Assembly (NCBI GenBank): GCA_016742175.1
Contig: JACVCH010000013.1
Span: 45,881 to 109,880, forward strand
DNA from: Rhizobiaceae bacterium
GTDB lineage: Bacteria > Pseudomonadota > Alphaproteobacteria > Rhizobiales > Rhizobiaceae
Reading direction: 5' to 3'
Length of the DNA: 64,000 nt
The position numbers and the translations under genes are program-made. Shown piece by piece: positions 1 to 8,459 of this stretch; position 1 is the first letter of the stretch; each line of letters opens with the position of its first letter. The notes under the pieces were generated by a model that saw only the letters and a list, made by a program, of their open reading frames with translations, ran no database searches and was not told the DNA's origin.

Positions 1-720
1 ATCGGCAAGCTGGAAGCGACGGCGCGCGAGATCGCCGAGGCCGGCGACCGGCTGTCGGGGTCCGCGGTCGTCGGACTGCCGCCGACCGTCGGGCGCGTGC
101 TCGCCATACCGCTCGCCGCGCTCTTTCGCGATCATTTCCCCGCGGTGAAACTGCAGATCGTCGAGGGGTTCAGCGGCAACGTGCTCGAATGGCTGTCGAC
201 GGGCCGCGTCGACGTCGGCGTGCTCTACAGCGATCCGGGCGCCAATCTGATGGTCGCCGAGCCGCTGGTCGAGGAGGAACTGCTGCTGATCGGCCCGCCC
301 GCAGCCGGCGCGGACACCCGCGCGATGCCGCCCGCCGGACTGCCGATCCCCTTCCGCACGATGGGCGAACTGCCGCTGATCCTGCCGAGCCGCCCGCACG
401 GGCTGCGCCGCCTGATCGACGCGATGGCGATCGGCATCGGCCAGCCGCTCAACGTCGTCATGGAGGTCGACAGCCTGCACACGATGCTGGAGTTGGTGCG
501 CTCGCGCCTCGGCTACACCGTGCTGCCGCTCGCCAGCATTATGCGCGAGCCGGGCGAGGCATTCTCGACATGGACGATCAGCGAGCCGAACTGCACGCGC
601 ACGCTCTACGTCGCGACCGCGGCGCAGCGCTCGACGGGGATCGCCAAGCGCGAACTCGCCCGCATCGTGCGCCGCCAGATCATGGAAATTGCCACACAGG
701 GGCTGTGGCGGGCGCTGTGA
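1..720 (+). CDS. LysR-family transcriptional regulator, C-terminal part (truncated by window edge)
   Basis: The reading frame is open from the first base and ends at a TGA, giving 239 residues of a LysR-type regulator. What is present is the end of the linker helix and the periplasmic-binding-protein-like effector domain; the N-terminal winged helix-turn-helix lies outside the window. The segment beginning SGSAVVGLPPTVG and the later VDVGVLY are typical of the first lobe of LysR_substrate domains. These proteins bind a small inducer and activate or repress a neighbouring operon. The catabolic/transport operon that follows on the same strand starts 37 bases downstream, so this is the obvious candidate regulator, although LysR genes are more often divergent from their target. 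The effector cannot be read from sequence. Confidence 0.9.
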   Translation: MGKLEATAREIAEAGDRLSGSAVVGLPPTVGRVLAIPLAALFRDHFPAVKLQIVEGFSGNVLEWLSTGRVDVGVLYSDPGANLMVAEPLVEEELLLIGPPAAGADTRAMPPAGLPIPFRTMGELPLILPSRPHGLRRLIDAMAIGIGQPLNVVMEVDSLHTMLELVRSRLGYTVLPLASIMREPGEAFSTWTISEPNCTRTLYVATAAQRSTGIAKRELARIVRRQIMEIATQGLWRAL

Positions 721-757
721 GCGTCGCCGCATGCCGAACGGGGGGAGAAAACCGCGC

Positions 758-2158
758 ATGAGCCTGCACCAGGAAACCGCGCCGGGCGTGCCGAAGGTCA
801 CCGAAATCCTCGCCGACTGGGTCGTCGGCCTCAAGGGGGCTGACATCCCGCCCGAGGTTCGCCGCGAGGGGCTGCGCACCTTCGTCAACTGGGTCGGCTG
901 CGCCGTCGGCGGGGCGGGCCACGAGACCGTCGACCGCGCGCTGGCGGCCGTCGGGCCGTTTTCGGGTCCGGCGACCTCCACCGTTCTCGGACGCGGCGAA
1001 AGACTGGACGCGCTGCATGCCGCGCTTCTCAACGGCATCACCTCGCATGTGCTCGACTATGACGACACGCATCTGAAGACGATCATCCACCCGGCCGGCC
1101 CGGTCGCCTCGGCGCTGGTGGCGCTCAGCGAAATGCGCCCGATCTCCGGCAAGGACCTTCTGACGGCGCTCATCGTCGGCATCGAGGTGGAATGCCGGAT
1201 CGGTAACGCCGTCTACCCGCATCACTACGACCGCGGCTGGCACATCACCGGCACGGTCGGGGTGTTTGGCGCGGCCGCCGCCGTCGGCAAGGTCATCGGC
1301 CTTTCCGCGCAACGGATGCGATGGGCGTTCGGCCTGGCGGCGACGCAGTCTTCCGGCCTGCGCGAGATGTTCGGCACCATGACCAAGAGCTTCCATCCGG
1401 GCCGGGCGGCGCAGAACGGCATGTTCGCCGCCCTGCTCGCCGAAGCCGGCTTCGACAGTTCCGAGCGCGCGATCGAGGCGCCGCGTGGCTTTGCCAGCGT
1501 CATGTCCGACAAGCAGGATTACGGCGAGATGGTCGACGGGCTCGGCACGCGCTGGGAATCGGCACTGAACAGCTACAAGCCGTTCGCCTGTGGCATCGTC
1601 ATCCACCCGACGATCGACGGCTGCATCCAGCTTCGCAGCGAACTCGGCGACGCCCGCATCCGCCAGATCGCATCGGTCGAACTGACGACGCATCCGCTCG
1701 TGCTCGAACTGACCGGCAAGACGAGGCCGAAGAAGGGGCTCGAAGGCAAGTTCTCGGTCTATCACGCCGCTGCCGCCGCACTCCTCAAGGGCGACGGCGC
1801 GCCGACCGCCTTCACCGACGAACTGGTCAACGACCCGCAGATCATCGCGCTGCGCGACAGGACGAAGGCGACGGCGTCGACGGATTGCCACGAGGCCTCG
1901 GTCGACATCCGCGTGACCTTCGAGGACGGCACGAGCGCGACCAAGCGCGTCGAACGCGCGGTCGGATCGATGGAGGTGCCGCTGACCGACGCGCAGATCG
2001 ACCGCAAGTTCACCGTCCAGTCCGCCCTCGTCGTCGGCGACGACATGACGGCCGCGCTTCTCGCGACCGCCTGGAACCTCGAAGCACTGGAAGACGCCGC
2101 CGACGTGGCGCGGGCGAGCGTTCCCGCACCTCGCGGGCTGTCCGCCGCTGCCCGGTAG
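758..2158 (+). CDS. MmgE/PrpD family protein
   Basis: A 466-residue MmgE/PrpD-fold protein. Characterised members act on tricarboxylic or related acids (2-methylcitrate dehydratase PrpD, cis-aconitate decarboxylase) as cytoplasmic metal-independent lyases, but most of the family is uncharacterised. The hallmark segments are visible: an N-terminal helical domain, the HVLDYDDTH motif near residues 88-96, the GTVGVFGAAAAVG stretch, and the Lys/His-rich SFHPGRAAQNG segment that lines the active site. The ATG chosen has a GGGGGAG ribosome site about ten bases upstream; an in-frame ATG 27 bases earlier is poorly placed. It is the first gene of a same-strand cluster with a hot-dog dehydratase, an ABC importer, an SDR-like protein and a deacetylase, which suggests a catabolic lyase role. 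The substrate is unknown. Confidence 0.85.
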   Translation: MSLHQETAPGVPKVTEILADWVVGLKGADIPPEVRREGLRTFVNWVGCAVGGAGHETVDRALAAVGPFSGPATSTVLGRGERLDALHAALLNGITSHVLDYDDTHLKTIIHPAGPVASALVALSEMRPISGKDLLTALIVGIEVECRIGNAVYPHHYDRGWHITGTVGVFGAAAAVGKVIGLSAQRMRWAFGLAATQSSGLREMFGTMTKSFHPGRAAQNGMFAALLAEAGFDSSERAIEAPRGFASVMSDKQDYGEMVDGLGTRWESALNSYKPFACGIVIHPTIDGCIQLRSELGDARIRQIASVELTTHPLVLELTGKTRPKKGLEGKFSVYHAAAAALLKGDGAPTAFTDELVNDPQIIALRDRTKATASTDCHEASVDIRVTFEDGTSATKRVERAVGSMEVPLTDAQIDRKFTVQSALVVGDDMTAALLATAWNLEALEDAADVARASVPAPRGLSAAAR

Positions 2159-2291
2159 CAGCCGCGTCGCCATACCCGGAAGGCATAGCTGTTAGGAATA
2201 GGAGGCGACTGTCGGCATGGCCCTCGCTTGATACTGTGATCTCAATCGCTGGCTTTTTGCCGACGCCATACCGGATCGAGGATCAATCACC

Positions 2292-3137
2292 GTGCATGGA
2301 CCGACGATCGCAGGAGAGGCCCATATCGGACGCACGCGGCGCTTTGCCGAAGTGCTCGAGGCCGGCCCCGTCGATCGTCTCGCGGGCCTGTTCGACATGG
2401 ACCGGCGCCCGGCACCTGCCGGCGACCTCGTCCCGGAAGGCTGGCAGTGGGTGACCTTCTGCCCGAAGGCGCGCCAATCGGAGATCGGCCCGGACGGCCA
2501 TCCCCACCGCGGCGGCTTCCTGCCCGACCTCGACCTGCGGCTGCGCATGTTCGGGGGCGCCGACGCCGTCTTCCACCGGCCGCTGAAGACCGACCATACG
2601 GCTGAACTCGTCGAGCGCATCGCCGACATCCGCGAGACGACGGGCAATGCCGGGCGTCTGGCGATCGTCAAAATCGAGCGGACGTTCCAGCAGTTCGGGC
2701 GCGTGTGCCTCGTCGAGACCCAGACGATCATCTATCGCGAACCCGGACCGGCCGGCGAGCCCCGATACGGCGATGACGAGAGTGCCCAGTGGCGCGACCT
2801 GATCGAGCCGGACCCGGTCTCGCTCTTCCGCTTTTCCGCGCTCACCTATAACGGCCATCGCATCCATTACGACCGCGACTACGCGATGAATGTCGAAGGC
2901 TATCCGGGCCTCGTCGTCCACGGCCCCTTCGTCGCGCTCAGCCTCCTGGAAGCGGCGCGCCGGCGCGCGCGCGGCAGGCAGGTCTCCCGCTTCACGTTCC
3001 GGTCTGCAGCACCGCTGTTCGACACCGGTCCGTTCCATGCGTGCGGACGTTTCGACGGCAACGGCGCGGTGCTCTGGGCCGAGAACGACATGCATGGCCG
3101 GGCGATGAACGCCAGCGTGGAGTTCCATCCAAACTGA
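2292..3137 (+). CDS. FAS1-type/MaoC-like hot-dog dehydratase (mesaconyl/itaconyl-CoA hydratase-like)
   Basis: A 281-residue double hot-dog protein. The N-terminal half resembles the FAS1-like dehydratase domain and the C-terminal half the MaoC-like domain, with the segment YNGHRIHYDRDYA carrying the His and Asp of the hydratase active site and GLVVHGP following about 15 residues later, as in mesaconyl-C4-CoA and itaconyl-CoA hydratases and in 3-hydroxyacyl-ACP dehydratase HTD2. It should hydrate or dehydrate an acyl-CoA thioester in the cytoplasm. The best start is a GTG, as no in-frame ATG lies nearby. It follows the MmgE/PrpD gene by 133 bases and precedes the binding-protein gene by 56. 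No CoA ligase or CoA transferase is present in the window, so how a CoA substrate would form is open. Confidence 0.75.
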   Translation: MHGPTIAGEAHIGRTRRFAEVLEAGPVDRLAGLFDMDRRPAPAGDLVPEGWQWVTFCPKARQSEIGPDGHPHRGGFLPDLDLRLRMFGGADAVFHRPLKTDHTAELVERIADIRETTGNAGRLAIVKIERTFQQFGRVCLVETQTIIYREPGPAGEPRYGDDESAQWRDLIEPDPVSLFRFSALTYNGHRIHYDRDYAMNVEGYPGLVVHGPFVALSLLEAARRRARGRQVSRFTFRSAAPLFDTGPFHACGRFDGNGAVLWAENDMHGRAMNASVEFHPN

Positions 3138-3193
3138 ATCACCAAAAGCAAGAAGGCCGGCAAACGGCCGCCAACCTCAAGAGGAGAACGACA

Positions 3194-4210
3194 ATGAAAA
3201 AGACCGACAGGAAACACCAATTCGACCGCCGCAAGGTGCTGATGGCATTGACCGTGACGACGAGCCTTGCCGGAACGTCGTTCACGAGCGCCTTCGCGCA
3301 GGACATGGAAGCCCTGCCCGAGCCGGTAAAGCTGACCGTGGGCGCGGCCAAGGTCGCGCATCTGGCGCCGATCATGGCGCTTCCGGAAATCCTCGAGCCG
3401 CTGAACGTCGAACTCGAGATCGTCGAGTTCGTCCGCTACGCCGACGCGCGCACGGCCATCGCGACCGGCTCGCTCGACCTGGCGACGATCGGCCCCGCTG
3501 ACCTGCCGATCGCGCTCAGCCAGAACATCGACACCTTCCAGGCGCTGATGGGCATCGGCTCTTCGCCCAAATACATCGTCGCGCGCAACGGCGTGGAGAT
3601 CGAAAGCTGGGAAGACCTGATCGGCAAGAAGGTGGCGATCGCGCCGGGCTCGGCCGTCTGGTTCCAGTTCGTCGCGACGCTGACGGAAAACGACGTGCCC
3701 TATGACGAGATCGAGATCGTCAACATCCAGGGCGGCGGCTCCAACTTCAACCAGGCGCTGGAGCGCGGCGACGTCGACGCCATCATCACGTGGGAGCCGT
3801 TCGAATCGACGCCCGTGGTCGAAGGCTACGGCTACTGGGTCGAGGGTCTCGACTATTCGCAGTCGGAAGCCGTCGGCGCGGAACTCGGCATGATGGCGGT
3901 CTCGACCGCCGCCTACGAGCAGAAGCTCGACGCCGTGAAGCTGTTCGTCGAAGCCTATATCGCCGAGCAGGACCGGCTGAGCGCCGACAAGGCGGCCTTT
4001 GCGGAAGCCGTCACCGCATGGACCGGCATCGAAGGCGAGATCGCGACGCGCATCGCCGACACGATCGACCTCGGCGCCGTCCTGTCGCTCGAACAGATGC
4101 AGCGCCAGGCCAAGACCTTCCACGAGCTCGGCGTGATCCAGAGCGACGTTTCAGACCGGATTCCCGATTTCTACCGCGGCGAGTTGGTCGAAGAGGTCAC
4201 CGGCGGCTAG
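3194..4210 (+). CDS. NitT/TauT-type ABC transporter substrate-binding protein
   Basis: A 338-residue periplasmic binding protein of the NMT1/SsuA-like class that delivers small anions, sulfonates, pyrimidines or aromatics to an inner-membrane importer. The N-terminus has a twin arginine (FDRRK) before a hydrophobic stretch and an AFA-QD cleavage site, so a Tat-type or unusually basic Sec signal is possible. Family features include the first-lobe VGAAKVAHLAP, the GSLDLATIG turn and the DAIITWEP hinge segment. The ATG was chosen because GAGGAG lies directly upstream; the frame is open further 5' but without a good start. The permease and ATPase genes follow after one interposed SDR-like gene, completing a three-part importer. 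The ligand is not predictable. Confidence 0.88.
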   Translation: MKKTDRKHQFDRRKVLMALTVTTSLAGTSFTSAFAQDMEALPEPVKLTVGAAKVAHLAPIMALPEILEPLNVELEIVEFVRYADARTAIATGSLDLATIGPADLPIALSQNIDTFQALMGIGSSPKYIVARNGVEIESWEDLIGKKVAIAPGSAVWFQFVATLTENDVPYDEIEIVNIQGGGSNFNQALERGDVDAIITWEPFESTPVVEGYGYWVEGLDYSQSEAVGAELGMMAVSTAAYEQKLDAVKLFVEAYIAEQDRLSADKAAFAEAVTAWTGIEGEIATRIADTIDLGAVLSLEQMQRQAKTFHELGVIQSDVSDRIPDFYRGELVEEVTGG

Positions 4211-4283
4211 TCTGCCGGATGCTGTCGGCGCCCGGAGGCAAGGGCGCCGGCATCTCGACACCTGGAACTGCAAGAGGTGGACA

Positions 4284-5072
4284 TTGGACCTGAATCTTTC
4301 AGGCAAGGTCGCGCTCATCGCCGGCGCCAGCAAGGGCATGGGCGCGGCGACGGCGCGCATACTGGCCGCCGAGGGCGCCCGCACCGTGCTGATGGCACGC
4401 GGTGAAGAACCGCTGGCCGCGCTGCGCGATGAGTTGCAGGCGAAAGGCGCGCAAGCCGACATCGCGGTCGCCGACATGACCGACAGCGCGGCCGTCGAAG
4501 CCGCGGTCGCCGGCGTGCGCGTCAGGATCGGCGTACCGGACATCTGCGTCGTCAGCGCCGGCGCCGCGCAGGGCGGGCTCTTCTGGGACATCGGCGACGA
4601 GACTTGGCAGGGCGCGTTCGACCTCAAATTCATGGGCATGGTGCGCGTCCTGCGCGCCGTCGCGCCGCTGATGAAGGCGGCCGGCCGCGGCCGCATAGTC
4701 GTCGTCGTCGGCAACAATGGCCGCCAGCCCCACCCGCGCATGCTGCCCGGCTCGGCCGCGAACGCGGCATGCCTCGCCGTAATCCGTGGCCTGGCCGAGG
4801 AACTGGCGCCGTTCGGCGTGACCGTGACGGCGCTCAATCCGGGCCCGACGCGCACCGATCGCTGGGACCGGCTGATCGACAATCTCGCCCGCACCGAGAA
4901 CCGCGCCTTCGGCGAAGTCGAGGCCGAACAACTGGCGCGCATGCCCAAGGGCCGCATCGGCGAAGCCGAGGAGATGGCGCGGCTGATCGCCGTCCTGTGC
5001 TCCGACGTTGCCGACATGGTCACGGGAACGTCGCTGACCGCCGATGGCGGCGCGACCAAGGCGATCGCCTGA
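4284..5072 (+). CDS. SDR-family protein lacking the catalytic Ser/Tyr/Lys
   Basis: A 262-residue Rossmann-fold short-chain dehydrogenase/reductase homologue. The cofactor loop is intact (GASKGMG at residues 14-20) and the C-terminal GTSLTADGG is normal. The catalytic positions are not: where YxxxK is expected the protein reads GSAAN (residues 156-160), Gly replaces the usual Ser at about 143, and the NAG motif is SAG at 91-93. It may bind a dinucleotide but should not run the standard proton relay, so it could be a non-oxidoreductase SDR such as a lyase, a sensor or a partner protein. The start is TTG with AAGAGG upstream. It sits between the binding-protein and permease genes, 20 bases before the permease, so it is part of the same operon. 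Confidence 0.85.
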   Translation: MDLNLSGKVALIAGASKGMGAATARILAAEGARTVLMARGEEPLAALRDELQAKGAQADIAVADMTDSAAVEAAVAGVRVRIGVPDICVVSAGAAQGGLFWDIGDETWQGAFDLKFMGMVRVLRAVAPLMKAAGRGRIVVVVGNNGRQPHPRMLPGSAANAACLAVIRGLAEELAPFGVTVTALNPGPTRTDRWDRLIDNLARTENRAFGEVEAEQLARMPKGRIGEAEEMARLIAVLCSDVADMVTGTSLTADGGATKAIA

Positions 5073-5092
5073 ACAGCAAGGAGTCTGAGATC

Positions 5093-5992
5093 GTGGACAA
5101 GACAACAGCACTCCCGATCGACCCGGCCGCCGCGAACGCGGCCGGCGCCAGCGGGCGCGGCCGTGCGGCGGAGCGCCGGGGCATGGCGGTCATTCCCTAT
5201 CGAGAAAGCCGGCTGAAGGGCATCGCCCAGTCGCTCGCTCTGCCGGTGATCGTCCTTATCGTCTGGGAGATCGCAGGACGGGCGGGGCTCATCATGTCCG
5301 GCATTCTGCCCTATCCGAGCCTCGTCGCGCAGGGCTGGTGGACCTGGGCCTTCGGCGAGAACGTGATGGGGCTCAACGCCTATGCCGGCACATGGGCCGA
5401 AAACGCCTTCAACTCCTTCGAGCGCGTGGCCAAGGGGTATGTGGTGGCGATCCTCATCGGCGTCCCGGTCGGCGTCATCATCGGCTGGTCGAAGCTGGCC
5501 GCCCGCATCGTCGACCCCACCATCCAGAGCATGCGGCCGATCCCCATCACCGCCTGGCTTCCCTTCTCGATCGCGCTGTTCGGCATCCGCGATTTCGGCG
5601 CGATCTTCCTGATCGCGCTCGGCGCCTTCTATCCGATCGTCGTCAACGCGACGCATGGCGCGCGCGACGTCAGCACGAACCTGATCCGCGCCGCGGCGAT
5701 GATGGGCGCCAACCGTCGCCAGATGCTGTTCCGCGTCGTCTTTCCAAGCGCCCTGCCCGCCATCTTCACCGGCATGCGCATCGGCCTCGGCATCGCGTGG
5801 ACCGCCGTCATCGTCGCCGAGATGGTCGCCGTCAAATCCGGCCTCGGCTACGTCCTGTGGGATGCCTACTATGTCGGCCGGATGGACATTGTCATCGCCG
5901 ACATGGTGTCGATCGGCATTCTCGGCTTCATGTCGGACTGGCTGATCGTGCAACTTCAGAACTACTGCCTCAAATGGAAGCAGCAGCGCTAG
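5093..5992 (+). CDS. NitT/TauT-type ABC transporter permease
   Basis: A 299-residue inner-membrane permease of the SsuC/TauC type. About six hydrophobic helices are visible, and the cytoplasmic coupling loop reads AAAMMGANRRQMLFRVVFPSA, the EAA-type motif that contacts the ATPase. The first 40 residues are polar and Ala/Gly-rich, longer than usual. The GTG start has AAGGAG at the ideal distance and lies 20 bases after the SDR-like gene. It forms a homodimeric channel with the ATPase encoded next, fed by the binding protein two genes upstream. The ligand is unknown; the shape of the family fits small organic acids, sulfonates or aromatics. Confidence 0.9.
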   Translation: MDKTTALPIDPAAANAAGASGRGRAAERRGMAVIPYRESRLKGIAQSLALPVIVLIVWEIAGRAGLIMSGILPYPSLVAQGWWTWAFGENVMGLNAYAGTWAENAFNSFERVAKGYVVAILIGVPVGVIIGWSKLAARIVDPTIQSMRPIPITAWLPFSIALFGIRDFGAIFLIALGAFYPIVVNATHGARDVSTNLIRAAAMMGANRRQMLFRVVFPSALPAIFTGMRIGLGIAWTAVIVAEMVAVKSGLGYVLWDAYYVGRMDIVIADMVSIGILGFMSDWLIVQLQNYCLKWKQQR

Positions 5993-6009
5993 GCGCCGGG
6001 AGAGATCAC

Positions 6010-6786
6010 ATGAGCATTTTGAACGCGATCGAAGTGGCCGGTGTCGAGAAGATCTACGGCGGCAGCGTCCACGCCTTGTCGAATGTCGACTTCCACGTCG
6101 CCGACAACGAGTTCGCGGTCCTGCTCGGACCGTCGGGCTGCGGGAAATCGACGCTTCTGAACCTCATCGCGGGGTTCGAGGACGTGACGGACGGCGATGT
6201 GCGCGTGTTCGGCACGCCCGTCGCCGCGCCCGGTCCCGACCGCGCGGTCGTCTTCCAGGAAGCCGCGTTGTTTCCCTGGCTGTCGGTCATCGACAACGTC
6301 ACCTTCGGGCCGCGCATGCAGGGGCGGTCCGCCGCCGAATACATGCCCGTCGCGGAAGAGTTTCTCCGCCTCGTCGGCCTGCAGGACTTTTACGACAAGC
6401 TGCCGAGCCAGCTTTCGGGCGGGATGAAGCAGCGCGTCGGCATTGCCCGCGCGCTCGTCATGAACCCGCGGGTGCTTCTGATGGACGAACCTTTCGGCGC
6501 GCTCGACGCGCAGACGCGGCTTTCCATGCAGGAACTGCTGCTCAGGGTCTGGGACACGCACAAGAAGACGGTGCTGTTCATCACCCACGACATCGACGAG
6601 GCGATCCTGCTCGCCGACACGGTCTATGTGATGTCCGCGCGGCCCGGCCGGATCGCGGTGAAGATCCCGATCGAGTTGCCACGCCCGCGCGGGGTCGACC
6701 TTCTGACCGACGACACGTTCAACGAATTGCGCCGCGAGATCATGGGCCATATCCGCACCGGCGCGACGATCCAGCAGGCAGCCTGA
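6010..6786 (+). CDS. NitT/TauT-type ABC transporter ATP-binding protein
   Basis: A 258-residue ABC ATPase of the SsuB/TauB type that powers the importer encoded by the two preceding transport genes. It has Walker [10 protein letters not shown], the Q-loop VFQEAALFPW, the signature LSGGMKQRVGIARAL, Walker B VLLMDEPFGALD and the switch His in FITHDIDEA. It starts 17 bases after the permease stop, with GGGAGA as ribosome site, and ends four bases before the deacetylase gene. The length and motif set are normal for the family, so function as a transport ATPase is secure; only the substrate is unknown. Confidence 0.93.
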   Translation: MSILNAIEVAGVEKIYGGSVHALSNVDFHVADNEFAVLLGPSGCGKSTLLNLIAGFEDVTDGDVRVFGTPVAAPGPDRAVVFQEAALFPWLSVIDNVTFGPRMQGRSAAEYMPVAEEFLRLVGLQDFYDKLPSQLSGGMKQRVGIARALVMNPRVLLMDEPFGALDAQTRLSMQELLLRVWDTHKKTVLFITHDIDEAILLADTVYVMSARPGRIAVKIPIELPRPRGVDLLTDDTFNELRREIMGHIRTGATIQQAA

Positions 6787-6790
6787 CAGC

Positions 6791-7669
6791 ATGACCACCA
6801 ATCCGCGCATTCCGTTCGAACTCGCCAGCGACCGCAAGGTGCTCCCGCCGCCGCAGGGCAAGCACGTGATCGTCCACGTCGTCGTCAATGTCGAGAACTG
6901 GCGCTTCGACCACGGCATGCCGCGAAAGCTGATCACCCCGCCGCACGGCATCGATTCCGTTCCCGACGTGCCCAACTTCGCCTGGGCCGAATATGGCATG
7001 CGCTGCGGCATGCCGCGCCTGTTCCGCGCGCTCGGGGAGCGCGGCCTGCCGGCCACCTGCGCGCTCAATGCCGGCGTCATCGAGACCTATCCGCGGCTCG
7101 CCGCCGCCATCCGCGAGATGGGCTGGGAGTTCATGGGCCACGGCCTCCACCAGAAGGCGATGCACACGGAAGAGCGCGAGGCCGACACGATCCGGCGCGC
7201 GCTCGACCTGATCGCGAATTTCTCGGGCACCCGCGTGCGCGGCTGGCTTGGGCCTGGCCTGCGCGAGACCAACGACACGCCGGACATCCTGAAGGCCGAA
7301 CGGATCGACTATTGCTGCGACTGGGTGCTCGACGACCTGCCGACCTGGATGCGGACCAAGCACGGGCCGCTGATCGCGATGCCGTATACGCTGGAGACGA
7401 ACGACAGCGTCATGCACGCCATCCAGCACTATGCCTCCGTCGAACTGGAAACGCGGGTCGCGGACACGCTGGCCGCATTCGCAAGGGAGCGCGATCTCGG
7501 CCCGCGCATCCTCACCCTCGGCCTGCACCCGCATCTGGTCGCGGTGCCGCACCGCATCGGCTATCTGGAAGCTGCCCTCGACATGCTGAAGGCGCGCGAC
7601 GACACGATCTTCATGACAGGCGCGCAGATCGCCGACTGGTACCAGAGCGCCGAACCGCCGCGCAGTTGA
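6791..7669 (+). CDS. CE4/PuuE-like polysaccharide-deacetylase-fold hydrolase
   Basis: A 292-residue cytoplasmic protein (no signal peptide) of the NodB/CE4 fold, closest in style to the PuuE-type cofactor-independent allantoinases and related amidohydrolases rather than to secreted chitin or peptidoglycan deacetylases. The usual TFDD motif is replaced by VVVNVENWRFDHG, the metal/His motif is GHGLHQ (residues 116-121), and a late LGLHPHLV (244-251) supplies further His residues. A C-N bond hydrolase role on a small molecule is the likeliest reading. It starts four bases after the ABC ATPase and is the last gene of the cluster, so its substrate is probably the imported compound or a product of it. 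Confidence 0.75.
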   Translation: MTTNPRIPFELASDRKVLPPPQGKHVIVHVVVNVENWRFDHGMPRKLITPPHGIDSVPDVPNFAWAEYGMRCGMPRLFRALGERGLPATCALNAGVIETYPRLAAAIREMGWEFMGHGLHQKAMHTEEREADTIRRALDLIANFSGTRVRGWLGPGLRETNDTPDILKAERIDYCCDWVLDDLPTWMRTKHGPLIAMPYTLETNDSVMHAIQHYASVELETRVADTLAAFARERDLGPRILTLGLHPHLVAVPHRIGYLEAALDMLKARDDTIFMTGAQIADWYQSAEPPRS

Positions 7670-7674
7670 GGTCT

Positions 7675-7759
7675 TGGTGCCCCTGGCCGGGATCGAACCA
7701 GCACTCCTTGCGGAACTCGATTTTGAGTCGAGCGCGTCTACCAATTCCGCCACAGGGGC
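7675..7759 (-). tRNA. tRNA-Leu (anticodon CAA)
   Basis: On the minus strand an 85-nt class II tRNA can be folded: acceptor stem GCCCCTG / CAGGGGC, discriminator A and an encoded CCA, a D arm with TTGGTAGAC, an anticodon stem CTCGA / TCGAG with loop CTCAAAA (anticodon CAA, reading UUG), an extra arm typical of tRNA-Leu, and the T-loop GTTCGATCC. It lies between the end of the catabolic operon and the DsbB-like gene, convergent with the former. No integrase or duplicated 3' end is seen beside it. Confidence 0.97.
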
Positions 7760-7932
7760 CCGGAAGCGCGAAGCGCCTCGGGATGGCTGCGGACTATACG
7801 GTCCGGCCCGAACCCGTCAACCGGAATATCGCCCGCCTGCGGCGGTGAATCGCGTTGCGCTTGCGGCGGTTTGGCGATAGCGCTCGACCTCACCACGGAC
7901 GCTGCGCCGCTCCGGCTGCGAGAGGATGAGAC

Positions 7933-8439
7933 ATGGCTCTGACAGATCCGATCGGACGCTTGCAACAGGGCGCGCTCGCGCTGCTGGCCGTCGGCATGAT
8001 TGTGACGGTCGGCACCGCGCTCGGCTTCCAGCACCTTGCCGGCTACATCCCCTGCAAGCTGTGCCTCGAACAGCGAACGCCCTACTATATCGGCGCACCG
8101 GTCATGATCGTCGGCCTCGTCGCCGCCTTCGCCAAGGCGCCGCCGATTCTCGTGCGCGGCGTGCTTCTCGCCGGCGCGCTCTTGATGACCTGGAGCCTCT
8201 ATCTCGGTGTCTTTCACGCCGGCGTCGAATGGGGCTGGTGGCTCGGCCCGTCCGATTGCGGCGTCGTCGCGCCGGCGCCGAGCGGCGGCAGCCTGCTCGA
8301 TTCGCTCGACAGCGTCATCCCGCCCTCCTGCGACCAGGCGGCGGGCCGCTTCCTCGGCCTGTCCTTTGCGGGGTGGAACGCGGTCGCAAGCATCATCCTC
8401 GCCGCGATCGGCTATGTCGCGGCGTTCAGGAAGGCCTGA
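7933..8439 (+). CDS. dsbB: Disulfide bond formation protein B (DsbB-like)
   Basis: A 168-residue inner-membrane protein with four transmembrane helices. DsbB reoxidises periplasmic DsbA and passes the electrons to quinone. The first periplasmic loop has the CxxC pair CKLC (Cys41, Cys44), and the second loop has the paired cysteines in SDCG (Cys109) and PSCD (Cys133). The Glu-Gln-Arg after CKLC matches the conserved Arg near the quinone site in this family. The ATG is preceded by GAGAGGATG-type sequence. No dsbA is adjacent, although a TlpA-like thioredoxin is encoded further along at 25246-25926. Confidence 0.88.
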   Translation: MALTDPIGRLQQGALALLAVGMIVTVGTALGFQHLAGYIPCKLCLEQRTPYYIGAPVMIVGLVAAFAKAPPILVRGVLLAGALLMTWSLYLGVFHAGVEWGWWLGPSDCGVVAPAPSGGSLLDSLDSVIPPSCDQAAGRFLGLSFAGWNAVASIILAAIGYVAAFRKA

Positions 8440-8459
8440 TCCCGGCGCTGCCGGCGGAG

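Noticed and set aside
4151..5953. 600-codon minus-strand open frame opposite the SDR and permease genes
   Set aside because: Composition is Arg/Asp/His-rich shadow sequence, with no domain and no start signal; the plus-strand genes explain the region fully.
7675..7759. tRNA-Leu as an integration site for the 1-7669 cluster
   Set aside because: No integrase, no second copy of the tRNA 3' end is visible, and the left boundary is outside the window.
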